Assembly (NCBI RefSeq): GCF_026151205.1
Contig: NC_087080.1
Coordinates: forward strand, 2,395,096 to 2,459,095
Reading direction: 5' to 3'
Origin: Bolinopsis microptera
Taxonomy: Eukaryota > Ctenophora > Tentaculata > Lobata > Bolinopsidae
Length of the DNA: 64,000 nucleotides
Position 1 is the first letter of the stretch; every line of letters begins with the position of its first letter. The notes beneath the pieces were generated by a model. It was not told where the DNA came from. It saw nothing but the letters and a program-made list of their open reading frames with translations, and did no database searches. Shown piece by piece: positions 1 to 12,745 of the stretch. A program made the position numbers and the translations under genes.

Positions 1-1
1 T

Positions 2-3000
2 CGGTATGCTAGTGCGGAAGAATCAAGATTATCTCCAGACAAGATCAAGCCTGTGAATCTGAAACTTTCTCAAAAGAAAGCGCTGTCTACCTCACCAAGT
101 CCATCGAAAGATCCTAACTTAGATCCTCTCCAAGAAAATGTAATCCTCTCCTTAAATCCACCACCGTCGAGGCAGGAAACTATCTTTGATGATGAATTGG
201 AAAGAACACCTGAACCTCATCTGGACAGAAGTTTGCTCACTCCAGTGAGGACCCCTATCCCATTGATACCAACTCCTATCCCTTTCTTGGGATTGTCAGA
301 ATATTATAGTCTTTTTGAACAGAAACCTGATGGATCATATTCGAAGGAAACTCGGGATGAAGACAATTTTAAGATTTCTGAGCCAACTCCAGATGAAAAC
401 ATTAATTTAGAGAATGCTTGCTCTACGACGTACTAAATCTCAAGGAGGGGAATCGGTTAGACCACTCAAACCGAAAAGACCCCCTAAAATCTTATCAAGA
501 GCTCCATCAGTCGATCAGCTAGTGTCCAAGTTTCACCACATTGACCACGAGCCTCTCAGCAACGAAACAGCTTCCTCCAAAAGATCCATCTTTCAGCAGA
601 GGAAAAAGAGTGGAAGTCCTCTAAAGAGCAACAGTGACGCTGGCTTCCTCATTGTCGAGTCTATAAACGATAGTGTTGTGACAGATTCATCGCTCGAAAA
701 AGTGACACAATTTGACCCTGAAGCCCTTACACCTTACACTCTTAGCCCTTGGAACAGCTTCTTGATTGATGATCCACGAGACTTTAAGCCGAAAATTACG
801 GGTCATAGTTTAGTATCCTCTGATTTCGCTGAAGCCTTTGATGCTATCTCGTCAGAAAAACTGGATGAAGCAGCAGATTCTGAGGTCATGAAGTTAAGTG
901 ATCCAGAAATAAAGTTTGCCAAAAATTACCAATTAGTGGTCCCCGAGCAATCATTTGCAAGCACCCTGTCCCCTGTCAGGCTACCTGGGATCGTTCCTTC
1001 ACCAATATCACCCACTCCAGGTGATTCACCTTCTCCCTATCCCCCTTCTCCAGACAAGGGGAGTTTTATTGATCAGTATGCCAGCTCTGAAAACGAAGAA
1101 GCTCTAAACCCTGCCGCCCTCCGTTCCAGTTCACTGAAAGACATTACCACTGCAGTAAAACAGTCTCGTAGCCGGCGGTTCTCTGTACATAACATCATAA
1201 AAAAGTTTGACAGCTCAAGCGATTCAGAAAGACCAAGGAGAGACAAGAGCTCCTCTTCGCCTATAAACACTTTGTTTAGAAAATTTGTTGACAAGAAAAG
1301 AAAGAAAAGGTCAGAATCTTGTCCTCCTTTGCCGAGATCGCCCAGTAATGAATCAGTTGGTTCGTCTTATCGGGAGGCATCTGTAAAGAGCCCAACTGAT
1401 ATCATCAAATCAAACTCCAAGTTCGATCTACCCAGCCATAAACCGCCACCAGGCCTAGTCAAGCGTATGAAAAGACGGCTTTCAAAGAGCCAGTCTTTTG
1501 TAAGTGAGGACCAACAGTTAAGTGAAAGCGAAACGGACTTGCCCTATAAGAAACCTTCCCCAAGAAAACGATTTAGTGTTCTGAACTTCATTTCCAGGAT
1601 GAAATCTCCTAAAAAGAAAGACTACACTTCCCTTATTATTGATCCTAACCTTGAAGTTGAGGCACCCCGTAACAACCCCGTGAACGTAGAACCCCCTAAA
1701 AATGTGGAACCAACCGCCCCAGAGCCTGATCACGGTGACTATAATTACGAAGAATTCGAGATTATTGACAGCGACGAAGAAATCTCGGATGCCTTGGATC
1801 AGTCGGGCAACTGGGCTAACTTCGACAGTGCGTTCAGTAACAAGAGTATCAGTCTGGAGCGACTACCCCCGGTCAAGGAACGTAGTCCATCCACCACATC
1901 AATTGCCTCGTCCGGCCGTCCACCTCCTTCTCCTGCCGCCTCATCGAAAAGACGGTCATCTCTGATAAAATCGTACGAGACTCAGACAAGAGTTCCCAGA
2001 TATGCACCGTGTGTAATGCCCCCTAGCCCCGTATCCGCCTCGCCACCTGATATGTCACCTTATACTCCTGCTAAGTTAACACGGGCTCAACGTTTTGATT
2101 TCGATTATGCTGAAATTCAAGGGACTCAGGAGGAGAAATCTCCATCAGTTGAGAAGATTATCTCTAAGTTTGAGAACGAGAAGTTTGAGGGACTGGCACC
2201 ACATCTTGCAGTAGAGATGAGCAATAACCATGCATTTCAAAAAGCAATATTTGACATCATTGAAGAGGAAGGATATGCGCTGATAAATCACCGTCAACAA
2301 GCAAGAAATGAGACGACGTTGTTGTACACTAGGGGTGAATCCTTAGAGGATCTGGTGGACAAAGCCAAGTCCTCCACAAACTTGAATCTCGAGTACTTGC
2401 GGGATGTGGCTAAGATTCAGCGATCTGAGAGTATCTCTAACACAGACATGATAGAAGGCTTGAAGTCACTAGTGGACGATAATCGCTATCAGGGCCCCAG
2501 GAAGTTATTTCTGTGCAGTTTCATGTGCAACATAGTGAAATCTCTTAACAACATGTCTTCCATTGAACCCGTCATTATAAAGAGAGCCTACCAGGCTACC
2601 ATTAAAGATTTCAAGTCAACAAATGATGCCATTGAAGCAATTGAGGAACCACAAAGTCTCGCTATCATCACAGACAGACAAAACAACATTGTTATGTCTC
2701 TTCTGGAGTCTCTGATCTCGATAAGCTTTCAGTCGATCTTCGAGCGAGGTAAAGTTGATCGGTACACTAAAGTTGTTGTAAGAGAGTTGCTAAGGAAGGA
2801 TTTTCATGACAAGATAAAGCACCAGAGGATGATACGTTTTCAAGCTTCTGTTCATATCAGGAATTTACTGACAATACATTTCAAGAAGTTTCTAGCTCGT
2901 CGTGTACCTGTGAGAACAGGACGGAAAATAAGCAAACCTCCTCTCAGAGTTGCTCAAAGATCAATATCTTTCTCAAATCCTGTCGAGGAGGCAAAACCAA

Positions 3001-6000
3001 TTGTCAGAGTTCGTAGAGAGACTAAAGAGACAGACTTAGCAACACCTTCTCCATTAAAATCTACCAGAGTCTTCCAGCGAACCAGAACAAAGGTATACCG
3101 AAACAAAGCCAAGAAAATGGAGGAATTCAAAACTCAATACATCGTCAAGCTGTGCATCTCCAACATGTTCGAGTCAATGTCACTTCAATACCGACAGAGA
3201 CGACACAACCGACGATACCATTTCACTAATCTCTGTGAAGCAGTCATATCAAACATTATAACAGAAAAACAGTTTTCTGAGCTAGTCAGCTGTGTGGTTC
3301 AAGAACTGATATCAAAATATCTGTACTCCAGAATCGCTGTCATCAGGAACTACAGCGAGGACATTTTTGAGAAGCAAGATGGAAAACTTGGGGAACGGCC
3401 GGGAAAACTCCAAACATTCTACAAAGAGAAAGCTCCCCGAGGAACTGAAATTGTGGAGAGGCTCTGCTACTCACCTCAACCAACCCCAGGGAGACCAGAT
3501 ACGCAACCAGAAACAAAACCAGAACCCAAACCAGTACCCAAACCAGAACCCAAACCAGAACCCCAGCCTCCATACCGCTCAGAGGACACTCTTTGTGAGG
3601 AGTACAACAACTACACAGACTTCAGCTGCCAGGTGTCACTCGCGGATCACCTGGACACCACCTCGGGTGACGACACCTGCCGCACTGTCACCTCCCCCTT
3701 CAGTGAACAGTTCAAGGAGTACGTTACCACCACCACCCAGATCATACCAGGTGATTTCGACCCTACCCCACCTCAGTCTCTCACCAGTCTATTGACTCAA
3801 ACTGATATAGCATCAACTCAGACCGACCTCCCTCAAACCCCTACCTCAGTTGAAGAGGTTGTCCGCACTGAAGAGCCACGTTATGCTAGAGCTGGTTTTG
3901 TTGATGAGGTAAAGAAGGGTATGAGGAAAAGGAAACCTGTCGTGAGAGCCCTTGTGGGAAAGTCAAAATCTCTTGACAGTGCTCTTGGAGATTCCATCAT
4001 ATCAGATACTCATTCTGTTGTCAGCAAAGGTAATTTGGGACATTAATTGGGGTTATTTGGGAAATAATGCGGTTACTGGCCTACCTTAAATTCGTTGTAA
4101 ATTTGGAATAGTACAAAATTTGGTATCATACAAAATTCCTGAAATTTCAAACCTGGAGCCAACAATGCACGACATCTCGGTGTCTTAAACGCACAATGTC
4201 TGTATTGTTCATTGTTCAATGTAAATTGTACATCACATAAAGAAATGGTTACTGTTATTTTAGGCAATGAAAATAACGGTTCGCTTAACAAATCGAAATT
4301 CGTCTCACCTCTTTAAAAATGAGGTTAAGAGGCTGGTCCAAACCATCCAGCAACCTTCAATAATATACCACCCACCATTACTATCAAAAAGTAGGTGTAC
4401 ATTCTTTAAATTATTTGTGAAACGTTATACAGTAAAGTTATGCGATCAAGGCAGATTTGTTCATCCGTGTTAAACGTAATCAGTTGTTGGTTTGTTTGTG
4501 TTTGTTCTGTTAATTTTATGTTATATCTTCAATTCGGGAGAGTGTAACTGTTGAATGTGCTTTTAGTTTTATTACCTATTCAAGTTTGACCTTCTGTTAT
4601 GTTTTAATAACTAAAATTGTTCTTACCAAAATCTATCAAAATTATGTAGATTTACATTATAAATCCACTTCAACTCCATTATTTTCAGATGTTCACATAC
4701 ACAAGTCCCCGTTCAACATCAATGTCAGGACCCCCTTTAACCCGTCGTCTGTTCTCGCCACTGGACCTGGACTCATGCATGGTGTGGTCGGGAAACTCTC
4801 TCTTTTCGAGGTTAGAATCTTTTTCTTCTTCCACATGGTGCAGAATATCTTAGTTGTAATGATATCATTCTGATGTTTTGTAGTCACTGAATGAATGTAA
4901 TTTGAGTCAAAACTCAAAACACAACTCTCATAACCTCCATATTCAGGTTGACTGTAGAGCGGCTGGTAACGGTCCTCTTAACATCAACGTTGAGGACGAT
5001 GACCACAACCTGGTGCCGGTTAAAGTGTCCGAAACACAACCCAACTGCTACGACGTCTCCTTTATACCCTCCCAAGCACTGCCTCACTTTGTGACCGTCA
5101 ACTACAACGACTTCAATATCAAGGGCAGTCCCTTCAAGGTTAATGTCATGGCCAGACCAGAGAAGGATCTTAATTTAGGTGAGTGGGTTTGTTCAAGTTC
5201 GTATTTATTTAGTTCAGTACAAATTGTAGACCCGTACATTTAAAGACCTTTGATTTGTGGCCCATGCTTGGGTGAAAAAAAAACATAACAATAACATGCG
5301 TAAATCAGCACTTAAAATACTTTGTTCGTTGCAAACTGGTCTGTGTTTTAATGTATTCCTATACTTTGTTCGTTGCAAACTGGTCTGTGTTTTAAAGTAT
5401 TCCTATACTTAGTTCGTTGCAAACTGTTCTGTGTTTTAATGTATTCCTATACTTAGTTCGTTGCAAACTGGTCTGTGTTTTAAAGTATTCCTATACTTAG
5501 TTCGTTGCAAACTGGTCTGTGTTTTAAAGTATTCCTATACTAAGTTCGTTGCAAACTGGTCTATGTTTTAATGTATTCCTATACTTAGTTCGTTGCAAAC
5601 TGGTCTGTGTTTTAAAGTATTCCTATACTCAGTTCGTTGCAAACTGGTCTGTGTTTTAAAGTATTCCTATACTTAGTTCGTTGCAAACTGGTCTGTGTTT
5701 TAAAGTATTCCTATACTTAGTTCGTTGCAAACTGGTCTGTGTTTTAAAGTATTCCTATACTCAGTTCGTTGCAAACTGGTCTGTGTTTTAAAGTATTCCT
5801 ATACTAAGTTCGTTGCAAACTGGTCTGTGTTTTAAAGTATTCCTATACTAAGTTCGTTGCAAACTGGTCTGTGTTTTAAAGTATTCCTATACTAAGTTCG
5901 TTGCAAACTGGTCTGTGTTTTAAAGTATTCCTATACTTAGTTCGTTGCAAACTGGTCTGTGTTTTAATGTATTCCTATACTAAGTTCGTTGCAAACTGGT

Positions 6001-7029
6001 CTGTGTTTTAATGTATTCCTATACTTAGTTCGTTGCAAACTGGTCTGTGTTTTAAAGTATTCCTATACTTAGTTCGTTGCAAACTGGTCTGTGTTTTAAT
6101 GTATTCCTATACTTAGTTCGTTGCAAACTGGTCTGTGTTTTAAAGTATTCCTATACTTAGTTCGTTGCAAACTGGTCTGTGTTTTAAAGTATTCCTATAC
6201 TTAGTTCGTTGCAAACTGGTCTGTGTTTTAAAGTATTCCTATACTTAGTTCGTTGCAAACTGGTCTGTGTTTTAAAGTATTCCTATACTCAGGCGGTGAG
6301 GGTAAGATCAGAGTTTATTATTCAACGACAACCTCTTCTGAGAAAGTACGTCACAACTGTCGCTTCCTTCAGACTTTACTCGAGCGGAAAAAGGTAATGA
6401 TCCTAAACGTACATATCTTTTTTTGATAAATTCATGAGAATTTTTAACTTGACGAGCTGATGAACATTATTAACCTGATAACCGCGTTCCCTTTACAAAC
6501 ATCGCATCATTATTACATGAATACCGTCAGGTCCATCTCCGAGAGGACTTCGAGCCTTGGATCCCTGTAGACATTGGTATGGACCGCGAGGAGAGGAACA
6601 GAATATTCGAGAAGGCGGGTGTCAGAATGACCCCCATGCTCTTTATTGACGATCAGTATGTTGGAAACTTTGACGATGTAAGTATTCTAGTCTCTTCTTT
6701 TTTCGCGTAATATTATGAACATTTTTCAATGATTTATATCGTCGTTCAATTACCATCCGATTGCAAGTACCGTTTAATAGGAAAAATAATCTATTTGGTG
6801 ATGGTTCTTATAATATAAACGGATCAGTTTCAAGGAATAAGTTTCAATTTTGGAAGATTACTCTAAAATCTGTCCTTACACACAGGTTGTAGAGTTGGAT
6901 GAGATCGGGGAGCTGGACCGTCTCCTCAGTTACTGTGCCCTCAAGTACCGTAACCTGAAGACGATTGAGGAAGCTAGGAAAGCAGACGAGCTCTTCCGTC
7001 GGCAACAAGCTGCCGAACTCGAACAATAG
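2..7029 (+). CDS. Ser/Pro-rich protein with filamin-type repeat and C-terminal SH3BGR-like domain (5' partial, frameshift)
   Basis: Six exons join in phase: about 2-4029, 4689-4810, 4947-5178, 6293-6393, 6531-6677, 6886-7029 (TAG). The first exon is open from the window edge in one frame to 436 and then in another frame from about 411, so a 1-nt shift lies between 411 and 436. It could be a sequence error, a real lesion, or less likely a programmed shift; no good donor is seen there. This exon encodes over 1,300 residues, Ser/Pro/Lys/Arg-rich, with a more ordered helical stretch around 2200-2900 and a Pro-Glu-Lys run near 3500. Exons 2-3 give an immunoglobulin-like filamin/ABP280 repeat (DVHIHKSPFNINV, FNIKGSPFKVNVMA). 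Exons 4-6 encode a glutaredoxin-like fold of the SH3BGR family (KIRVYYSTTTSSEKV, MTPMLFIDDQYVGNFDDV) that lacks the redox CXXC pair. An actin- or membrane-cortex scaffold role is inferred. Domain calls are good; the combination is unusual and the N-terminus lies outside. Confidence 0.8.
5325..6292 (+). repeat. 44-bp intronic minisatellite, 22 copies, ending at the splice acceptor
   Basis: The unit starts TTCGTTGCAAACTGGTCTGT and ends TTCCTATACTTAG or a close variant (CTAAG, CTCAG). Unit starts measured at 5325, 5369 and 6249 all fit a period of 44, so the array holds exactly 22 units with no net indels. It ends at 6292, the AG of the acceptor for the exon that opens the SH3BGR-like domain. 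Copies differ mainly at an A/T site (TTTTAAAG or TTTTAATG) and just before the final AG. Confidence 0.95.
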
Positions 7030-7194
7030 TTATTTTATAAAATTGTGCGTGTTTTTCTTTCATTCGTAAAATGGTCGGTTGCTTTAGATATATTTGATAT
7101 TAATCATGGGCACTGTAATTTTTTGGCTGGTTTTACGATGTTAGTTTCGAGGATTTGTCAATGAATCCTTGGTATTAAAGACATCTTTGCTTAT

Positions 7195-7200
7195 AATAAA
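7195..7200 (+). terminator. Polyadenylation signal AATAAA
   Basis: AATAAA lies about 165 bases after the TAG stop of the filamin/SH3BGR gene, the expected place for its 3' end. A TG/T-rich stretch follows. Confidence 0.6.
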
Positions 7201-8872
7201 ACTTATATTATATTGTTAAATAAATTGGATGAAAATATGATATTATCATGATTATTGTGCGTGAGTTTATTTTTCTACTCTGTTTATTGATACCATAATA
7301 TACCTAAAATTTATTGAGTTGAAACTTTCCATTTTCGAGTGAATATGAATTTGTACAAACATTCCGGATTAAAATTCGATTTTTTTTTCTAATAGTAATG
7401 ACCCTTTTCCCATTTAATATTAACGATTAACACTATTTTGAATTTTGATTGTTGATGATAAGATTAAGAATTTATTGACTTCGAAAAGCTTCGTTATCGT
7501 TCGTACTTAATTAACATTATTTTTGAACCAATAGATTTATTAAACCTAGTTTTACCAGTTTTATCTCAATATACGCCGTCTTTAAATTGTTTTTGAATTA
7601 AATTCATACTACGGCTATGTGAAGCAAAATTAGATTAAACGTTCATTTTAAATAAAATAAACTCTGAAACTTCTGATGAAGTGAACTTCTTACGGATATT
7701 ATTATGAGAATTATAGTCAACAACGTAGTACTAATATATAAAATTTACACTGCTACGCTCATCCTGACTAGGATGCTCGATCTTTACTCATTCTCAATAG
7801 CTAAGGGTTAACCAACGTATAATTTTCATACGTTGTATGACCCGCCGCTCCCCCTGTATTGTAGAAACTCTGCACTATAGTGAAACGACCGTGGGGGTCA
7901 CGACGTGATACGACACTATAACTTATAGTGTTGTATCGATTTAGGGTCGGTTTATCAATTATTATTTGTCTTCATCCTAGGGGGAATCATCAACGTCGTC
8001 ATAGATATCGTATCGTTCAGACTGTCAATGCAATGAAATCTACTCTTATCAATGTCAATCGATCCAGCTAGTGCATTGCCAATTGCATACATGCATGCAG
8101 TGCAATGCGCGCGTTCACGCTAGACTGTCAAGTCAGCATGTGCGCGTCATTATAACACAACAATGGTTCGGCGCCCGCGCGTGGCGTTCTAAAATGTATA
8201 AATTCACGAGGGGTGCTCCAGTTTTGATCGTTTGGGGACTGGTTTGTTAGCCAGTCAATATATATCAATTATCAGGCATAAATCAGTAAACAACTAAATA
8301 ATCAAACTATGTCGATTTGTTGCATGGTTTACATCTTGATAAGTCTCGAAACGCGAAAAGAATCTCGACAATAGTTTTGTTTCAGAGGGAGATGTTCAGT
8401 GCATCAAGAAAAATACTGATTTTAATCCAAAAGGTACATATTTTGTCTGAAGTGGAGGACTTAAAGTGAGAAGTCAGTATTTTCCGATAAAAGTAACGTG
8501 AGCGAAAAATAAAATGAGTGTGCTCCTTACACTTTAATCAAAAGAAGAAATCTGCCGAGTGATTAAATTTATCAACAGTTTTGTTTTGTGGGTCCTGAAG
8601 ACCTTGTTGTACCACCCTACGTTGATAAACGATCTTATAACACATGTTCACCGATGCAGATGGTTCCAGACATTATATTTCTCATACCGTTCACGAAATT
8701 TGTATGCAGACTAAAGACTTGTAGATCGACATTTTTTAGCTTCAAATAAATACCAATCATTCAAATGATCATAGCATAATGATACAGGTTGTGACAAAAA
8801 GTTTTAAAAGCGCATAAATTCTCAGTAGCATAGATAACAACACTCACCTCAATAAGATTATAGTACAAATTA
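7201..8872. other. Intergenic region with several palindromes and a possible promoter
   Basis: No convincing coding exon. It contains inverted repeats at 7813-7835 (CAACGTA / TACGTTG) and 7907-7937 (14-base arms, one mismatch, loop ACT), and a GC/CpG-richer stretch at 8095-8190 (GCGCGCG, GGCGCCCGCGCG). The convergent genes on either side finish near 7030 and 9008. Confidence 0.6.
8197..8202 (+). promoter_or_regulatory. TATA-box candidate
   Basis: TATAAA follows a CpG-rich stretch and precedes a possible start region near 8228, with a small hairpin GACTGG/CCAGTC just after. A 21-codon ORF begins near 8309. No gene is recognised downstream, so this is only a candidate promoter, perhaps of a noncoding transcript. 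Confidence 0.25.
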
Positions 8873-8877
8873 AATAA

Positions 8878-8933
8878 CATAACTAAATAATGGTTGTTTA
8901 AATCACATAACTAAATAATGGTTGTTTAAATCA
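8878..8933 (+). repeat. 28-bp direct duplication
   Basis: Two consecutive copies of a 28-bp unit beginning CATAACTAAATAATGGTTG. Confidence 0.85.
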
Positions 8934-9007
8934 CATTTCTATGTTGAATTAAGTGATGTTAGATTTTAAAGTATGTTATAATTTTGTTCATCAATGGTTC
9001 CTTTATT

Positions 9008-12000
9008 TCACAGATTTTCTGTCTCGGCTAATACTTGATTTTGAAGTTCTCGATCCTCCAGTTCCCTTGAAGGTTCCATCTGTATGACATCTATCTCATT
9101 GTTCCCGCTCTGTATGTTTTCACTCCTTGACTGAATAAATCTTGCAATCGAAGATAAAACTGCGGAGGTAATGAGCCTGATGAGTCTTTTAACCTCTCCT
9201 AAATGTCTGCCTAAGAACTCTGTTAATGTTTTTTCGTATATCAGCGGGTTGATAACAGAGTTAAGTGGAAGAGCTATCATCGCATACGTCACATACCAGT
9301 CAGTAGCATCGAAAAAGTCAAGATTATGCATACCGCTTATAACAATAAATGGTACCCAACATAAGAAATCTGTCACAACAATAAGTGTTATTTTGTTCTG
9401 TAAAGCCCTATTGTCCCTCACTCTTTCTGGGTTGTGATGCTGTCCTGATATCCGTGAAGAAAGCCTGGTTTTGATATTGATAACCAAGTAGCAACAAGTG
9501 ATGATGATGAAGCAGACTAAGTTCACACCAAGCATTAGCCAGACTACTGGATCTCCTTTATGATCAGTTATGTCCGCTGTACTTTTTATCGATTGTCTGA
9601 TTCTTCTTGCATCGTCACTTCGAACAAAGTACTTGAATAAGCAGACACCGTCGTTACCATAAAAATGAACTGGACGTCTACTAAAAAGTCCGTGTTGCTG
9701 AGTGAACATACCGTCCACCTTATCACTGATTTGTTTCCAGGTTAAATCCATAGTGATGTTACTGTTAGTGATATTGTAATGTGCTTGAAGAACTTTAACA
9801 TGTTTCTCTTTGTTGGGGAAGCCAATGAACACTTTGTAGGCGGGGTCATAGTACATTCCTTGTACAAAATATTCCTCTAATGAAGGTATCAATGGTGTAA
9901 TAGCTATAGCTAGTGAAGCAGTGATAATACCTGTTACCAAGAAAGCAAGCTTGATGACGGAATTTCTGTTTACAGGGCCTGGAATACCCATTCTCTTGAA
10001 AGTCAGCCCATACATTCTTATGATACTTAAAGCTGTCATTGCGAAAAGGGACAGTTGTGATCCAACTGTGCTGACGACCCCTAATATGGAGCATGCTGTT
10101 CCGGTGTACCATTCGGCTTGATCTCTGCAAAACCCGTTACCATATACAAAACTATCATAAACGGACAATAGAACCAAGTATAATCCGATAAATAGATCCC
10201 CTGATCCGATAAGACTGACTATTGCCTTGTTAGTTAACATACTTCTAGTCTCACTATCCTTTAGAGTTGTCAGCCCACGGAATACCGTGTACGAGTTGAA
10301 GATCAATGCTAGTACACCCATAACCCAGCATAATACCTGTAGTATCCAGTTCCCAAGTATTCTTTTCTCACAAGCGGTATTACATTCATCTGAGAGGTCG
10401 AAGCAATCATAGATGCCGTCACATCTCTGCGATAAGGAAATTAACTGATGATCAGTTGAGCTTAAAGTGTTTTCGCAAATCATGTGATTTGAGCAGTTTC
10501 TTTCGTCACTCATGTCCCCGCAATCATCTATGAGATCGCACACTTGTTTGTATTCAATACATCTACTATTATTGCACTGGAAATAGTCCTGGTGATATTG
10601 GCCTTGTTTTGATTTTGTGGCAAACGTCAGAAAAGAGTTATTAGCGAGAGTATAGACTCGGTCAGGATATTGTCTAGGACATGAATTGTACAACAATGTC
10701 CTGTTTTTAATTAGAGGACATCGAGAATCTAGACAAAGGTCCATGCAACTGAGAAACAGGTAATATTCACCAAACAAACAGCTGCAGTTAATCTTAGAGG
10801 TCGGAACAATTAACTCTAACTTTGTTATTCCGAATACATCAATCCAGGGTCGTACAAATTCTTTTACTTCACAGTTAGAGTCACTGCATACATTTCTCAA
10901 TCCTCCGTGATAAAGAGCGGTCTTATTGATCGTTGGGAAATCTCTAGCGATCCTACAAACCCCATTCTCTGCACCGTCACCACACGTCTCCACTCCATCA
11001 CAGAGTTGTTCGAATTGAACGTATGGTTTATCACCTTTTAGACACAGATACACGTTATCGCAAGTGTCATTACTTTGTTTAAAACGATAGGTTTTGTCAG
11101 TTTGGTTGCCGCAGAAATTCAAATCCTCAGCCTGTTCATCTAACCTGTCCATACAATCCGTATCATTATCCATTATCCAAGAAACTGGTATTCCGAATTT
11201 TAAACCTATTTTAAAGTTAAACCTACGGACACATTGAAATTCCTTCGTCATGTATTCACAAATGTCATGAAATTCATCATTTCCATCAGTACAATCCCAC
11301 ACTCCGTCACACATCCTGTGTTTGTGTACTCTACAATCAGTGGAAGTAGACGGTGATATATAGTTGTTTTGAAAGTCATCGTCACATAACTTTATTTCTA
11401 TACCAATCTCCTCATCATATTCATAATACAACATGTACTTAGAAACACTCGACAAATACCCATTAATAGGACAATACCCTCCTACTCGCTCTATATCAGA
11501 ACAGTTAGTCTGATCTAAATAGTTGAGACAATATGGATAGTATTCCTCATCAAATACAGAGCACCTATAAGTATAGTTCAATATAGGTACTGTTGTAATC
11601 TCGTTAGCCCACACTTTATTGTAGTAGTGTATACACGAGTGTGGGGTAGTTTCAGTTACGTTACAGTCTTGTTCATCCTCTCCTTTATCACAGTCGCTGT
11701 ATCCGTCACATATCCAGCTTACAGGAATACGCACCTTCTCCCCACCTAATGTACAGATAACTCCGTATTTATACCCGTTGCAATCACTTTCATCTATACA
11801 ATATCTATAATTGTCGTCACATTTATCATTACAGAGATTAGTTCCAGTGTACTGTTGTGGGTCATGCTTTACAGAACAATCATTATCTACACTACAGTTC
11901 TGAACACATCTGATGTAATTGTTATTGCAAAACAAACCTCCACACAGCACATCTGTGTTTGTTATTTCTGTGTTTAACCCACATGCCTGATACACGTGGG

Positions 12001-12573
12001 GATCGTTCTTACACACTGAAGTAACACTGACAAGCTGATTATAATTATAACCTATACCCTGTTCAAAGTACACATCAGAGTGGGTACACTTGAAATAGTT
12101 TTGTTTCTTCTGTTCATTGAAACACAAATTTTTCAGAAACCCGCCTACTGTTGCTACTGTACAAATTTCTCCTGATTTTCTCAGTTCGCTCACTAAACTG
12201 TAGTTTACACAATGAAAACAAGAACAGTGTCTAGCCGTGTTACCACACTCTCTATAATACCAGTCATCACAACACGGGTTCTCCCCATCAGGGTTGCACT
12301 CACCAGGACTGTTATCAGGGAGGGGATAACGAGGACCACATCTACCGTCAGATCTCCACCTTATCTTACCTCCTGATTCTCTCCAGTCCCTCACAAAGGT
12401 GTAGTTTACACAGTTAGGACAAGAACAGTGCTCAGTCGTGTTACCACACGAACCATAAATACCGTCACTACAACACTGGTTCTCCCCACCAGGGTCACAC
12501 TCAGCAGGACTGTCATCAGGGAGGGGATACTGAATACCACATCTACCGTCATACCTCCACTTTAGCTTACCTC
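9008..12573 (-). CDS. LDLa-repeat G-protein-coupled receptor with hevein-like N-terminal domains (5' partial)
   Basis: One long exon reads from an acceptor (TTTTACTCTATCAG, exon start 12573, phase 1) to TGA at 9010-9008. It begins with two tandem Cys-rich modules of about 65 residues (DGRCGxxYPLPD, CNPDGENPCC, CGNTxxHCSC), whose spacing resembles chitin-binding type-1 (hevein) domains. A long Cys-rich ectodomain follows with about six LDL-receptor class A motifs (CDGYSDCDKGEDEQDC, CDGVWDCTDGNDEF, CDLIDDCGDMSDERNC, CDGIYDCFDLSDEC). Seven hydrophobic helices start near 10360: TM2 has the conserved Asp (SGDLFIGLYL), the TM3 end reads SIIRMYGL in place of a classical DRY, and TM7 ends NPLIY. This resembles the LGR/relaxin-receptor and GRL101 groups, but I see no leucine-rich repeats. 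The signal peptide exon upstream was not located. AATAAA directly follows the stop codon (9007-9002), so the 3' UTR may be very short. Confidence 0.85.
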
Positions 12574-12667
12574 CTGATAGAGTAAAATATACAATAATGT
12601 TACAAGGTTATAGTGTGATTCGGTAACTAATAAATATCCGCTCACGGATTAGTTGTAATACAATAAT

Positions 12668-12745
12668 ACCTTCGCTTCTTCGGGCTCCGCGTGATAATTC
12701 CCGACAGCTTGTTGGAGGGAATTTGCGGCCCGAAGAAGCGAAGGT
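12668..12745. repeat. Long hairpin: 18-bp perfect inverted repeat
   Basis: Arms ACCTTCGCTTCTTCGGGC (12668-12685) and its exact complement (12728-12745) enclose 42 bases, which hold a nested AATTCCC/GGGAATT pair. It lies upstream of the receptor exon. A fold-back element or structured RNA is possible; nothing more can be assigned. Confidence 0.8.

Noticed and set aside
5325-6292. CRISPR-like regular repeats
   Set aside because: No unique spacers; uniform 44-bp tandem units in an animal intron.
9171-10412. Small plus-strand ORFs over the receptor
   Set aside because: Shadows of the minus-strand receptor exon.
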